A DNA stretch of 64,000 nucleotides from positions 124,001-188,000 of the forward strand of contig NZ_LWTX01000009.1 of assembly GCF_002094305.1 (NCBI RefSeq). The letters run 5' to 3'. The DNA comes from Prescottella equi. Lineage in GTDB: Bacteria; Actinomycetota; Actinomycetes; Mycobacteriales; Mycobacteriaceae. The position numbers and the translations under genes are program-made. The notes under the pieces are model-generated. The model had not been told where the DNA came from. It worked only from the letters and a program-made list of their open reading frames with translations, and did not search any database. Below, piece by piece: positions 42,127 to 51,427 of the stretch; within the stretch, counting starts at the first letter, position 1, and each line of letters opens with the position of its first letter.

Positions 42127-42735
42127 TTGTACGAAGGTCCCGTCCAGGACTTGATCGACGAGCTCGGCAAGCTGCCCGGCATCGGACCCAAGAGCGCCCA
42201 GCGCATCGCGTTCCATCTCCTCTCGGTCGAGCCGCCGGAGATCGACCGGCTCCAGGCGGTTCTGCAGAAGGTGCGTGACGGCGTCCAGTTCTGCGTGGTG
42301 TGCGGCACGGTCTCCGAGGAGGAGAAGTGCCGCATCTGTTCCGACCCGCGCCGGGACCGGACGATGGTGTGCGTCGTGGAGGAGCCCAAGGACGTCCAGG
42401 CGATCGAGCGCACGCGCGAGTTCAAGGGGCGCTATCACGTGCTGGGCGGTGCACTCGACCCGCTCAGCGGTATCGGCCCGGACCAGTTGCGGATCCGGGA
42501 GCTGTTGGCGCGCATCGGAAACCAGGAGGACGGCGTCGACGTCAGCGAGGTGATCATCGCGACCGATCCCAATACCGAGGGCGAGGCGACGGCGACCTAC
42601 CTGGTGCGGATGCTCCGCGACTTCCCGGGACTGACGGTGTCCCGGCTGGCGTCGGGCCTGCCGATGGGCGGCGACCTCGAGTTCGCCGACGAGCTCACCC
42701 TCGGCCGCGCGCTCTCGGGGCGACGGACGCTGTAG
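42127..42735 (+). CDS. recR: Recombination mediator protein RecR
   Basis: A 202-residue protein of the RecFOR repair pathway that helps load RecA at gaps. It has an N-terminal HhH ([20 protein letters not shown]), a four-Cys zinc finger ([16 protein letters not shown]), a Toprim domain ([10 protein letters not shown] ... [16 protein letters not shown] ... [16 protein letters not shown]) and the Walker-B-like C terminus. It starts with TTG 42127. Its stop abuts the stop of the convergent LysR gene with no bases between. Confidence 0.97.
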   Translation: MYEGPVQDLIDELGKLPGIGPKSAQRIAFHLLSVEPPEIDRLQAVLQKVRDGVQFCVVCGTVSEEEKCRICSDPRRDRTMVCVVEEPKDVQAIERTREFKGRYHVLGGALDPLSGIGPDQLRIRELLARIGNQEDGVDVSEVIIATDPNTEGEATATYLVRMLRDFPGLTVSRLASGLPMGGDLEFADELTLGRALSGRRTL

Positions 42736-43671
42736 CTACCGCTCTTCCGGTGTGCCCCTGATCTGCTGCGGCGGATTCAGGGGCACACTGCTGTCCGCGG
42801 TCACGGTGTGGCGCAGCGACTGCACGAGGCTGGCCAGTCCGGGCGACGACGCCGCACCGCTGCGGACGATGCCGCTCACCGGCACCCGCAAGCGGTTGTT
42901 GCGCTCTCGCATCACGCACAGGCCGGTCCCCGGGACCTCGGCGACCGTGCTCGCGTACAGCACCGTCCACGCGCGCGGGTTCGTGATCACGTCGAGGATC
43001 GCGGTGTGGTCGCGGGCGAGCGGCGGGCCCAACTGGACCCGTCGCCCGACGTCGACGAACGCGTTCTCGACCACGGTGTGGATCAGGATCTGGCTGTGCC
43101 GGGGCGGCAGCAGCAGCGGGTAGGGGGCCAGTTCGCTCAGTTCGACGGTGGAGAACGCCGACACCGGGTGGTGATTGGACGTCGCGATCATCAGGTCCTC
43201 GACGCCCAGTTCGACGGTCTCGAGCCCGGGCCGGTCCACCTCGCCGCGGATCAGTGCGATGTCCGCGTCACCGGCCGACACCGCGTCGATGCGGTCGGTG
43301 AAGTTCTTGATCACGAACTCGATGTCCAGGCCGGGGTGTTTCTCCCGGACGTCGGCGATCGCGGCGAGGCTCTGCGGCGCGAAGCTCATGCTGGCGGTGA
43401 TCCTGATGCGGTTACGGGGCTCCTTCGCGACCGCGAACGCCCTCGTCTCGAGGGCCAACACCTCCTGCGCGATGGGCACGAGCCGGGAGCCGGCCGGGCT
43501 CAGCTTCACCACCCGGGTCGAACGTTCGAACAGCGGCGCACCGAGTTCCTGTTCGAGCTTGTTGATCTGGTGGCTGATGGCAGATTGCGAAATGAAGCAG
43601 CGTTCCGCCGCCCTGCTGAAGCTGAGTTCCTCGCTCACCGCAAGGAAGTAGCGCAGCTGACGAAAGTCCAT
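42736..43671 (-). CDS. LysR family transcriptional regulator
   Basis: A 311-residue LTTR. The HTH is MDFRQLRYFLAVSEELSFSR ... CFISQSAISHQINKLEQELGAPLFERS, and the periplasmic-binding-like effector domain starts RIRITASMSFAPQSLAAI. It is divergent from ndh over a 140-bp gap, the classic layout for LTTR control of the neighbour, so regulation of the type II NADH dehydrogenase by this protein is plausible. Confidence 0.9.
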   Translation of the reverse strand: MDFRQLRYFLAVSEELSFSRAAERCFISQSAISHQINKLEQELGAPLFERSTRVVKLSPAGSRLVPIAQEVLALETRAFAVAKEPRNRIRITASMSFAPQSLAAIADVREKHPGLDIEFVIKNFTDRIDAVSAGDADIALIRGEVDRPGLETVELGVEDLMIATSNHHPVSAFSTVELSELAPYPLLLPPRHSQILIHTVVENAFVDVGRRVQLGPPLARDHTAILDVITNPRAWTVLYASTVAEVPGTGLCVMRERNNRLRVPVSGIVRSGAASSPGLASLVQSLRHTVTADSSVPLNPPQQIRGTPEER

Positions 43672-43811
43672 GACGCCATCCTACTTATGAGCGATCCAGA
43701 TAACTGTTCTCGGAATATCCCTGATTACTGGCGTAAATGTCCTTAGCGCTCCTACGGTGTCTCTCATACATCTCGACAAGGTCTCTCGAAAATCTCGAGA
43801 AGGAGGCAACC

Positions 43812-45152
43812 GTGAGCGAAGCAGTTATCGATCGGACCGAAGTTGTGATCGTCGGTTCCGGATTCGGTGCCCTCGCCACGGCGAAGAAGCTGGCCAAGGC
43901 CGGCAAGCGGTTCGTCCTCATCTCGGAGACCACCGAACATCTCTTCCAGCCGCTGCTGTACCAGGTGGCCACGGGTGTTCTCGCCGCCGGTGAGATCGCC
44001 CCCTCGGTGCGCGCGATCCTCGCGAAGTACCCCAACGCCGACGTCCGCCTCGGCCGCGTCGTCGACGTGCACCCCGAGGAGAAGGAACTCGTCTACGAGG
44101 CCGCCGGCGAGCGTCACACGATCGGCTACGACTCGCTCGTCGCCGCCACCGGTGCCCGGCAGAGCTACTTCGGGCGCGACGAGTTCGCGAAGGTCACCTA
44201 CGCGCTCAAGACCGTCGAGGACGCCGAACGCCTGCGCGCCCAGATCGTGCGCTGCTTCGAGGAGGCCCACACCACCACCGACCTCGAGCGACGCAAGAAC
44301 CTGCTGAGCTTCATCGTCATCGGTGCCGGCGCCACGGGCGTCGAGCTCGCCGGTCAGATCAAGGAGCTCGCGGGCCGCTACTTCGAGCAGTCGATCCGCG
44401 GCATCACCGCCGACGACGTCACCGTCACCCTCGTCGAGGGCGCGGGTGTCGCGATGCCGGCGTACGGCGGCAAGCTCAGCGAGTACACCAAGGAGTCGCT
44501 CGAGAAGTCGGGTGTCGAGGTCGTCCTCAACACGCTCGTCACCGACATCGACGAGCACGGCGCCACCCTCAAGGCCCACGGTAGCGAGACCGGTGAGCGT
44601 CGCACCGCCGAGACCGTCATCTGGTCGGCCGGCGTGCAGGCCAACGACTTCGCGGCGGCGCTCGCCGAGCGCACCGGCTGCGAGACCGACCGCGCCGGCC
44701 GTCTGCTCGTCAACCCCGACCTCACCGTCGGTGGCCGCGCCGACATCTTCGCGGTCGGCGACATGACGTCGCTGAACAAACTGCCCGGCCAGTCGCCCGT
44801 CGCGATGCAGGGCGGCCGCCACGTCGCCGCCACCATCCTCGGAAAGACCAAGCGCGGCACGCCTTTCAAGTTCCGCGACAAGGGCTCGATGGCGATCATC
44901 AATCGCTTCCGCGCGGTCACCAAGGTCAAGAGCATCGAGCTCACCGGCTTCGTCGCGTGGGTGCTGTGGCTCGCCGTCCACATGGTCTACCTGGTGGGCT
45001 TCCGCAACCGCTACGTCGCGGTGATGTCGTGGTTCGGTTCATTCCTCGGCCATCGGCGTCCGCACTTCTACTACGCACAGGAGATCGGGCCGATCCAGGC
45101 GCCCGACGCGCGCGTGACCGACGACGACCAGCCTGCGAAGGTCGCCGCCTAG
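43812..45152 (+). CDS. ndh: Type II NADH:quinone oxidoreductase (NDH-2)
   Basis: A 446-residue single-subunit flavoprotein that passes electrons from NADH to menaquinone without proton pumping. The FAD fold is VVIVGSGFGALATAKKLAKAG, the NADH fold is FIVIGAGATGVELAGQIKELA, and the second FAD motif is DIFAVGDMTSL. The C-terminal amphipathic/hydrophobic helix FVAWVLWLAVHMVYLVGFRN anchors it to the membrane. GTG 43812 is preceded by a full AGGAGG. A strong shared terminator follows. Confidence 0.95.
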   Translation: MSEAVIDRTEVVIVGSGFGALATAKKLAKAGKRFVLISETTEHLFQPLLYQVATGVLAAGEIAPSVRAILAKYPNADVRLGRVVDVHPEEKELVYEAAGERHTIGYDSLVAATGARQSYFGRDEFAKVTYALKTVEDAERLRAQIVRCFEEAHTTTDLERRKNLLSFIVIGAGATGVELAGQIKELAGRYFEQSIRGITADDVTVTLVEGAGVAMPAYGGKLSEYTKESLEKSGVEVVLNTLVTDIDEHGATLKAHGSETGERRTAETVIWSAGVQANDFAAALAERTGCETDRAGRLLVNPDLTVGGRADIFAVGDMTSLNKLPGQSPVAMQGGRHVAATILGKTKRGTPFKFRDKGSMAIINRFRAVTKVKSIELTGFVAWVLWLAVHMVYLVGFRNRYVAVMSWFGSFLGHRRPHFYYAQEIGPIQAPDARVTDDDQPAKVAA

Positions 45153-45163
45153 CTTCACCGACG

Positions 45164-45214
45164 ACGGGCGGTTACTGCGCCATCGGCCGAGAGCCGAACG
45201 CAGTAACCGCCCGT
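45164..45214. terminator. Bidirectional terminator between ndh and the acyl-CoA synthetase
   Basis: A perfect 16-bp stem (45164-45179 with 45199-45214, arm ACGGGCGGTTACTGCG) encloses a 19-base loop that can itself pair (TCGGCCGAGAGCCGA). It lies between two convergent stops. Confidence 0.85.
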
Positions 45215-45219
45215 TTCGG

Positions 45220-46764
45220 CTATGCGAGAGCGCGCAGTGCGGCGTCGCGCAGGTCGTGCTTCTTGACCTTGCCGGTGGCCAGCCGCGGCAGGTGGTCGCA
45301 GAACTCGATCGTCTTCGGCACCTTGTACTTGGCGAGGTGTTCGAGGACGTACGCCCGCAGCGTCTCCGCGGTGTCGTCGTCGCCGGGCACCCCGGGATCG
45401 AGTTCGACGACGGCGTGCACGTACTCGCCCATCTCCGGGTCGGGCAGGCCGAACACCGCGACGTCGGCGACGTCGGGGTGCGCCGCGAGACACGACTCGA
45501 TCTCGGCCGGGTAGATGTTGACGCCGCCGGAGATGATCATGAACGACTTGCGGTCGGTCAGGAACAGGTAGCCGTCCTCGTCGACGTAGCCGACGTCGCC
45601 GACCGTGGACAGGCGTGGATTGCTCGGGTGCCGGGAGTCGGCGGTCTTGTCGGCGTCGTTGTGGTACTCGAACGGCACGACGTCGCGCTCGAAGTACACG
45701 GCGCCGATCTGACCGGCGGGCAGCGGCCGCCCCTCCTCGTCGCACACCACGGGGGTGCCGAGCACCGGGCGGCCGACGGATCCGGGGCGCTCGAGCCACT
45801 CGTCGGCGGTCAGGAATGTCATGCCCATTCCCTCTGTGCCCGAGTACAATTCGCTGACGATCGGACCCAGCCAGTCGATGGTCGCCTGCTTGACGGCGGG
45901 CGGGCACGGCGCCGCGGAGTGCAGGAAGTCCTGCAGCGACGAGACGTCGAACGAGGTGCGCTCGTCGTCGGGCAGCTTGAGCAGCCGGACCATCATCGTC
46001 GGCACGACCTGGGTGTGGGTGACCGAGTACTTCTCGATGTTCGCGAGGAACTCGCGGGCGTCGAAGCGGTCCATCAGCACCACGGTGGCGCCGAGGCTCT
46101 GTGCGCCGGCGGACCACTGCAGGGCCGCCGAGTGGTACATCGGAGCCGGGACGAGATACGTCGACTCGTCACTCATGCCCAGCAGCGTCTTCGCGAAGTG
46201 CCCGACGTTCATCCCGCGCGGGTCGTCGATCGTGATGCCGGTGAGCGGGCGTCGGATGCCCTTGGGGCGTCCGGTGGTTCCCGACGAGTACAGCATCATG
46301 TCGCCGCGGGGCTGCTCGGCGAGCGGCACCGGGGCGAACTCGGCCATCGACTCCTCGTACGACTCGAAGCCGACGACGACACCGTCCATCATGAACACGT
46401 GCGGCCGCTCCGTCAGTTCGTCCACGACCGCGGACGCGAGGTCCGCGAGGCGGAAGGTGGTGACGAGAAGCTTTGCCTGGCAATCGGTGACGATGTAGGC
46501 CGCCTCGTCTGCCGTGAGATGCCAGTTGACGGCCGTGATGTACAGGCCGGACCGCACGGCGGCCCAGTACACCTCCAGGAATCGTGGATGGTTCTCCGCG
46601 AGGATCGCCACGTGGTCACCTTTGCGGAGACCGAGCGCGAACCATTGTTGGGCAAGCTGGTTGGAGCGGTCCTCCAGCTCGCGGTAGGTCACCACCTCGC
46701 CGGTGGGTGTGAAGACGACCGCCGGTCGCTCGGGCGCGGTTGCCGCGTGGATGCCCGGGTACAT
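45220..46764 (-). CDS. Acyl-CoA synthetase (AMP-forming)
   Basis: A 514-residue ANL-superfamily ligase that activates a carboxylic acid via acyl-AMP to acyl-CoA. The P-loop-like motif is LYSSGTTGRPKGIRRPL, A5 is YSGTEGMGMTF, A7-A8 GDVGYVDEDGYLFLTDRKSFMIISGG, and the catalytic Lys is in ATGKVKKHDL. ATG 46764 is preceded by AGGAGGCTTCTCGAG, a strong ribosome binding site; a longer frame into the exporter gene is not real. The substrate is unknown, probably a fatty or branched acid. Confidence 0.93.
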   Translation of the reverse strand: MYPGIHAATAPERPAVVFTPTGEVVTYRELEDRSNQLAQQWFALGLRKGDHVAILAENHPRFLEVYWAAVRSGLYITAVNWHLTADEAAYIVTDCQAKLLVTTFRLADLASAVVDELTERPHVFMMDGVVVGFESYEESMAEFAPVPLAEQPRGDMMLYSSGTTGRPKGIRRPLTGITIDDPRGMNVGHFAKTLLGMSDESTYLVPAPMYHSAALQWSAGAQSLGATVVLMDRFDAREFLANIEKYSVTHTQVVPTMMVRLLKLPDDERTSFDVSSLQDFLHSAAPCPPAVKQATIDWLGPIVSELYSGTEGMGMTFLTADEWLERPGSVGRPVLGTPVVCDEEGRPLPAGQIGAVYFERDVVPFEYHNDADKTADSRHPSNPRLSTVGDVGYVDEDGYLFLTDRKSFMIISGGVNIYPAEIESCLAAHPDVADVAVFGLPDPEMGEYVHAVVELDPGVPGDDDTAETLRAYVLEHLAKYKVPKTIEFCDHLPRLATGKVKKHDLRDAALRALA

Positions 46765-46877
46765 CTCGAGAAGCCTCCTGGGTGTCTGAGTCGTGGTGCA
46801 GGGATGCACGGTGACACTCGACGCGTGTCCGGTGTCACAGTGGACGGGACCTCGCGCCGATGGAACGAGAATCTCGT

Positions 46878-47792
46878 TCAGCGGGACCGGTCGGGCCGCG
46901 ACGCGACGTACCACGCGGTGGCGACGACGGTCGCGCAGCCGACGAGCTGCAGGGTCGACGGGCGTTCGCCGAGCAGCGCCATCGCGGCCGCGATCGCGAG
47001 CACCGGTTGCAGGAGCAGCAGCGTGGCGCCTACCTCCGGCGCGAGTCGGGGGAGCGACCGGCCGAGCAGCATCCAGCCGAGGACCTGCGCCGACACGGCG
47101 AGGGCTGCGAGCCAGCCGAACGCGGCCCATCCGGGCGCCAGGTCGACGGTGCCCCACACGGACCCCAGGGCGGAGCCGACCACACCCGCGGCCGCGGTGG
47201 AGACCAGGACCTGGGTGCCGGCAGTGGCAGCCGTGCCGCGCCCGCCGACGACGAAGATGTAGCCCGCGTACGCCACCCCGGACAGGAGGGCCAGAAGCGT
47301 CCCCCACAACAGGTCCGGACTGGTCGCACCGTCGTCGACGACGCCCGCCGTGAGTGCGATGCCGGCGAACAGCACCGGGATCGTCGCGACGAAGCGGGCC
47401 GGAATCCTGGTGCCCAGGAACAGGAACGACAGCAGCGGCACCACCGCCACCTGAATGTTGACGAGCACCGTGGAGATGCCCGCCCCGACGAGCATGATGG
47501 CCTGCGACCACAACGCGAAGTCGACACCGAGCAGCGCCCCGGCGACGGCGAACCGCACCGCGTCCGCGCGGCTCGTCCGACGGCTGCGCCGGTGCTCTCG
47601 CCACGCGAGCACGGCCAGCGGCGGCAGCGCCAGCGCGCAGCGGAAGAACACCGACGTCGCGGGGGAGACGTCGGCGAGGCGGATGAACACCGCGGTCAGG
47701 GAGATGCAGGCCGCTCCCGCCACGGCCAGCGCGCGCGCGTCGGTGACGCGGCCGGCGGCGAGGGGAACGCTGCGAACTTCGACGATCTGCAC
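46878..47792 (-). CDS. EamA/DMT family transporter
   Basis: A 304-residue protein with ten membrane helices in two EamA repeats (first ACISLTAVFIRLADVSPATSVFFRCALALPPL, second GVAYAGYIFVVGG ... LLLLQPVLAIAAAMALLGE). Such proteins export metabolites or amino acids. I start it at GTG 47792, which keeps a 74-base gap with the divergent LysR gene; an upstream start at 47828 is possible. Control by that LysR protein is likely. Confidence 0.88.
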   Translation of the reverse strand: MQIVEVRSVPLAAGRVTDARALAVAGAACISLTAVFIRLADVSPATSVFFRCALALPPLAVLAWREHRRSRRTSRADAVRFAVAGALLGVDFALWSQAIMLVGAGISTVLVNIQVAVVPLLSFLFLGTRIPARFVATIPVLFAGIALTAGVVDDGATSPDLLWGTLLALLSGVAYAGYIFVVGGRGTAATAGTQVLVSTAAAGVVGSALGSVWGTVDLAPGWAAFGWLAALAVSAQVLGWMLLGRSLPRLAPEVGATLLLLQPVLAIAAAMALLGERPSTLQLVGCATVVATAWYVASRPDRSR

Positions 47793-47866
47793 GGGCTCAA
47801 TTGTTGGGTCTACCTGCACAAACAACAACTAAGAAGTATTTCTCGAGATTCGGTAGTGTTGCTTCC

Positions 47867-48769
47867 GTGTTGAACCTCGACCGCGTCCGGGCATTGTGTG
47901 CGGTGGCCCGCTCCGGGTCCGTCGCGGCGGCTGCGCGGGTTCTGCACGTGACGCCGTCGGGCGTGTCGCAGCAGTTGGCGAAACTCGAGCGTGAAGTCGG
48001 GGTCGCACTGCTCGAACCGGCGGGGCGCGGGGTGCGTCTGACGCCCGCGGGAGAACTACTGGCGCGCCGCGGCGGCGAGCTGTTGGCCCGCGCGTCCGGC
48101 GTGGAGGCGGAGATAGCCGCGATGGCCAGCGAGGTGGTGGGCCCGCTGCGGTTCGGTGCCTTCGTGACCGCGTCGCGGCTGGTGCTCCCGTCGGCGGTGG
48201 GGACGCTTCTGTCCCGGTATCCGCTGCACGTGACGGTGACCGAGGCCGAGACCGAGGTGACCCTCGAGTCCGTCGCCCGCGGCCGTATCGATGTGGGTGT
48301 CGTCGACAGTTGGGAATCGGCGCCGGTCGATGTTCCGGCGCACCTGGAGTCGCGACTGATCCACCGCGACACCGCCGATCTCGCGCTGTCCGTCGATCAT
48401 CCGTGTGCGCGGGACGCCGAGGTGCGGTTGTCGAGTCTCGCCGACATGCCGTGGGTGGCCTGGGGGTCCGGCACCGCATTCCACGAGTGGCTGGTGGTCA
48501 CCCTGCGTCGGCAGGGTTTCGAGCCGCGCGTCGATTTCGAGGCGTCGGACGTCTCGACACACCTCGCGTTCGCGGCGGCAGGACTCGCGGCCGCGCTGGT
48601 TCCCCGGCTGGCAATGGACCGCACGCCAGAGGGGGTGGCGCTGGTGGCGACCGAACCGCGCCTGCACCGCGACATCTACGCGGTGTGGCGGGCCGACAAC
48701 GCCGGCCCGGCCGTGCGCGCGGGTATCGACGCGGTGGAGGACGCGTTCGGGCGTAGGAGAACGGCGTAG
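47867..48769 (+). CDS. LysR family transcriptional regulator
   Basis: A 300-residue LTTR: HTH LDRVRALCAVARSGSVAAAARVLHVTPSGVSQQLAKLEREVGVALL, effector domain from GPLRFGAFVTASRLVLPSAV. It is divergent from the EamA exporter, a common LTTR-exporter pair in which the regulator senses the exported compound. Start GTG 47867. It is convergent with the MpaB-type oxygenase gene six bases beyond its stop. Confidence 0.9.
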   Translation: MLNLDRVRALCAVARSGSVAAAARVLHVTPSGVSQQLAKLEREVGVALLEPAGRGVRLTPAGELLARRGGELLARASGVEAEIAAMASEVVGPLRFGAFVTASRLVLPSAVGTLLSRYPLHVTVTEAETEVTLESVARGRIDVGVVDSWESAPVDVPAHLESRLIHRDTADLALSVDHPCARDAEVRLSSLADMPWVAWGSGTAFHEWLVVTLRRQGFEPRVDFEASDVSTHLAFAAAGLAAALVPRLAMDRTPEGVALVATEPRLHRDIYAVWRADNAGPAVRAGIDAVEDAFGRRRTA

Positions 48770-48775
48770 GAGAAC

Positions 48776-49711
48776 TCAGTTCGCCCGTTGCGGGTGATCG
48801 TGCTCGACACCCAGGTCGCGGGGGCAGTAACCCACCGGATAACCGGGATAGGTGCGATTGTCCGGGTCGGTTGCCGCCGACGAAGTCCGACGTTTGGGTA
48901 GCAGGCGCACCACCGCGGACCGCGCACGCAGGCCCGCCTCGGCCACCGCTCGCACCCTGGGCGACCCCTTCGGGAACCCGAAAGCGAGCGACATGCGTTC
49001 GTCGATCAACGCGTACACGGCTGTGGCGACGGGTCTGGCGAGGAAGCCGGGGTACCACGACTGGAACAGCTCGAGCGTGTACGTGCCGATCCGATGATTG
49101 TCGTCGCTGTAGACGAACTTCTCCCGCTCGTAGTCCATCTTGAACCGATGGAATTCCTGGTAGGAGTCGGGGATGTGCTTGATCCCCATGCGAATTCCCA
49201 CCTGACGGTAGAAGTGGAACGAGGCGAGCCGCTCGTGTGGGTGCAGTCTGCGCCAGCCGTAGCGGTCGATCCAGTCGATCGGGTCGTACACGAACGTCGA
49301 CAGCACGTACAACATGTCGTCGTTCGAGATCGTGTAGCGGCCGTGCATGCGGTTGATGTTGCGCAGGGACTCCCGGCCGCGGGGCGAGTCGTAGCCGTGC
49401 TCGACCAGTTCGCTCATCAGGAGGGCGGTGTCGTCGTAGCGCTTCTGCGGTCGCTTCTCGAACTCGCCCGTGCGGGCCAGGAGTTCGGAGATCGACGGCA
49501 CGCAGTAGGTGCGGAACAGGGCGAACTCGAGCGATCGTTGGTAGTCCCACGGGAACTCGTACCCCGAGGTGATCCGCAGGATGTCCTGGTGCCGGGTCAC
49601 CGGATCGAGGCCCTCGACGACCTTCACCCACCCCCGCCGCCCCGGTCGTGGTCGCGGATCGCGGTCCGGGCCGGGGAAGCTTCCCGCGCGGCGTCCGTTC
49701 GTCAGGGTCAT
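48776..49711 (-). CDS. DUF2236/MpaB-type heme oxygenase (first copy)
   Basis: A 311-residue member of the DUF2236 family, which includes latex-clearing protein (rubber oxygenase) and the fungal MpaB that cleaves the farnesyl chain of a mycophenolic acid precursor. The N-terminal tail is Arg/Pro-rich. The core has RYDDTALLMSELVEHGYDSPRGRESLRNINRMHGRYTI, with His in NRMHGRY the likely heme ligand, then NDDMLYVLSTFVYDPIDWIDRYGWR. It starts five bases after the aldehyde dehydrogenase stop, so they form one transcript. ATG 49711 is chosen; the 12-residue upstream extension overlaps the dehydrogenase. Confidence 0.85.
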   Translation of the reverse strand: MTLTNGRRAGSFPGPDRDPRPRPGRRGWVKVVEGLDPVTRHQDILRITSGYEFPWDYQRSLEFALFRTYCVPSISELLARTGEFEKRPQKRYDDTALLMSELVEHGYDSPRGRESLRNINRMHGRYTISNDDMLYVLSTFVYDPIDWIDRYGWRRLHPHERLASFHFYRQVGIRMGIKHIPDSYQEFHRFKMDYEREKFVYSDDNHRIGTYTLELFQSWYPGFLARPVATAVYALIDERMSLAFGFPKGSPRVRAVAEAGLRARSAVVRLLPKRRTSSAATDPDNRTYPGYPVGYCPRDLGVEHDHPQRAN

Positions 49712-49716
49712 CGCCG

Positions 49717-51252
49717 TCACCGCCCGTGCCGAGCCTTGAGCATCCACGCGGAGATCTTCATGTCTCGCGCCGATCGCTCGAGCGTCAGCAGATTCAGTGG
49801 CGCCGAGAACTTCTGGACGGTCACGGCCTTGGGCCGGCTGAACTCGCGCAAGCCGTCGGCGCCGTGGATGCGCCCGAACCCGGACTCACCGATGCCACCG
49901 AACGGCAACGACGGGATTCCGGCGAAACCGAGAACCGAGTTCACCGACACCATGCCGGTGCGCAGACGGTCCGCTATGTCCCTGCCGCGACTGCGGTTCG
50001 ACGTGAAGACGGATGCTCCGAGGCCGTACGAGGTGGCGTTCGCGCGCTCGATGCCCTCCTCGATGTCGCGCACCCGGTTGACCACGACGGTCGGACCGAA
50101 CGTCTCCTCGCACACCGCCGACGACGATTCCGGGACGTCGGTGAGGATCACCGGCTCGACGAAACGCTCGTGCACCGAGTCGATTCCGCCGGTCACTGCG
50201 CGAGCGCCCTTCTCCAGAGCGTCGGCGATGTGGTTGCGGACGACGTCCACCTGGCGCGGCAGCGTCATCGGTCCGTAGGTGTCGGCGTCGGACCCGCCCG
50301 GTCGGACCCGCTCGACCGCGGCCGTGAACTTGTCGAGGAACTGGCGGTACACCGGTTCGGCGACGTAGATGCGTTCGACACCGGCACATGTCTGGCCGGC
50401 GTTGCCGAACGCGCCGAACGCGGCGAACTCGACCGCCTTGTCGAGGTCGGCGTCCTCCGCGACCAGCATCGCGTCCTTGCCGCCGCATTCCGCAACGAGG
50501 GGAGTGAGGGTTTCGGCGCAGACCGCCATGACCTTGCGGGCCGTGGGGCCGGATCCGGTGAACGCGATCTTGTCGACGCCGGCGCGACACAGGTCTGCAC
50601 CGGTTGCGCCGAGGCCCGTGATCACCTGGAGCACGGGTTGGGTGGGGGCGAGCGAGTTCCACTTGGCCTCGAGCCACTTTCCGACACCCGGGGTGAGCTC
50701 ACTGGGCTTGAAGACGATCGCGTTGCCGGCGGCGAGGGCGTACGAGATCGATCCCATCGGGGTGTACACGGGGTAGTTCCACGGTCCGATGACCCCGACC
50801 ACCCCGAGCGGCTTGTAGCCGAGGGTGGCCGATTGGTTGGCGCTCACCAGTCCGGACGAGACCCGGCGCGGTTTGAGTACCTTCTTCGCGTTGCGGGCGG
50901 CCCAGTCCAGATGCTCGACGGCGAGCATCACCTCGAGCAGGGCGTCGTCGTGCGGCTTGCCGGTCTCGGCCGAGATCACCCGTGCCAGGTCGTCGCCGTC
51001 CGAGGCGATCGCCTTCTTGAATTCGAGCAGCCAGTCGCGACGGCCGCGGAAGCCCTGGGCGTCCCACCAGCGCGCCGCGCCGCGCGCCCGCTCGACGGCC
51101 GCTCGGACGTCGGCGGCGGTGGCGACCGGGTATTCGGCAAGCGTTTGCCCCGTCCGCGGATCCAGGCTCGCGAAGGTCGTCGCCGCGTCCTGCGCGGCGG
51201 GTTCGACGGTTGATCCGGGTGCAGCGTCGCTCGAAGACAGTTCTCGGGTCAT
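49717..51252 (-). CDS. Aldehyde dehydrogenase (NAD(P)+-dependent)
   Basis: A 511-residue ALDH that oxidises an aldehyde to the acid. The coenzyme fold has GVIGPWNYPVYTPMGSISYALAAGNAIVFKPSE and KIAFTGSGPTARKV; the general base is Glu in LVAECGGKDAML and the nucleophile is Cys in GNAGQTCAGVERI. The C terminus has the family end PFGGIGESGFGRIHGADGLREFS. ATG 51252 has GAAGGAAG upstream. It is divergent from an acyl-CoA dehydrogenase around a perfect palindrome, and co-transcribed with an MpaB-type oxygenase whose aldehyde product it could take. Confidence 0.93.
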   Translation of the reverse strand: MTRELSSSDAAPGSTVEPAAQDAATTFASLDPRTGQTLAEYPVATAADVRAAVERARGAARWWDAQGFRGRRDWLLEFKKAIASDGDDLARVISAETGKPHDDALLEVMLAVEHLDWAARNAKKVLKPRRVSSGLVSANQSATLGYKPLGVVGVIGPWNYPVYTPMGSISYALAAGNAIVFKPSELTPGVGKWLEAKWNSLAPTQPVLQVITGLGATGADLCRAGVDKIAFTGSGPTARKVMAVCAETLTPLVAECGGKDAMLVAEDADLDKAVEFAAFGAFGNAGQTCAGVERIYVAEPVYRQFLDKFTAAVERVRPGGSDADTYGPMTLPRQVDVVRNHIADALEKGARAVTGGIDSVHERFVEPVILTDVPESSSAVCEETFGPTVVVNRVRDIEEGIERANATSYGLGASVFTSNRSRGRDIADRLRTGMVSVNSVLGFAGIPSLPFGGIGESGFGRIHGADGLREFSRPKAVTVQKFSAPLNLLTLERSARDMKISAWMLKARHGR

Positions 51253-51280
51253 GTCGGGCTTCCTTCGTGCCGGGGATCGC

Positions 51281-51296
51281 ATCACATATATGTGAT
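51281..51296. promoter_or_regulatory. Perfect 16-bp palindrome in the ALDH/ACAD divergent promoter
   Basis: ATCACATATATGTGAT is fully self-complementary and stands in the 175-bp gap between two divergent operons, 28 bases from the aldehyde dehydrogenase start. TGTGAT repeats once more to the right. The GntR regulator at 52579 is the best candidate to bind it. Confidence 0.7.
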
Positions 51297-51427
51297 GTGA
51301 TTTACTGTGTTGACGCTCACACTATTGGTCCCGGCAGACGGGGACAACCCCACGCGCGGTATCCGCGGCCGATCGTGGCGTTCGAGCCCTCGCTTCACTC
51401 GACTCTTCGCAGGCAGGAGCACATCAG

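Noticed and set aside
45220-47604. 794-codon minus-strand frame covering acyl-CoA synthetase and part of the EamA gene
   Set aside because: Upstream of ATG 46764 it is a shadow of the exporter gene; the strong AGGAGG places the start at 46764.
51281-51301. CRP-type binding site
   Set aside because: The CRP consensus is TGTGA-N6-TCACA; here the order is inverted (TCACA-N4-TGTGA), so a different regulator is more likely.
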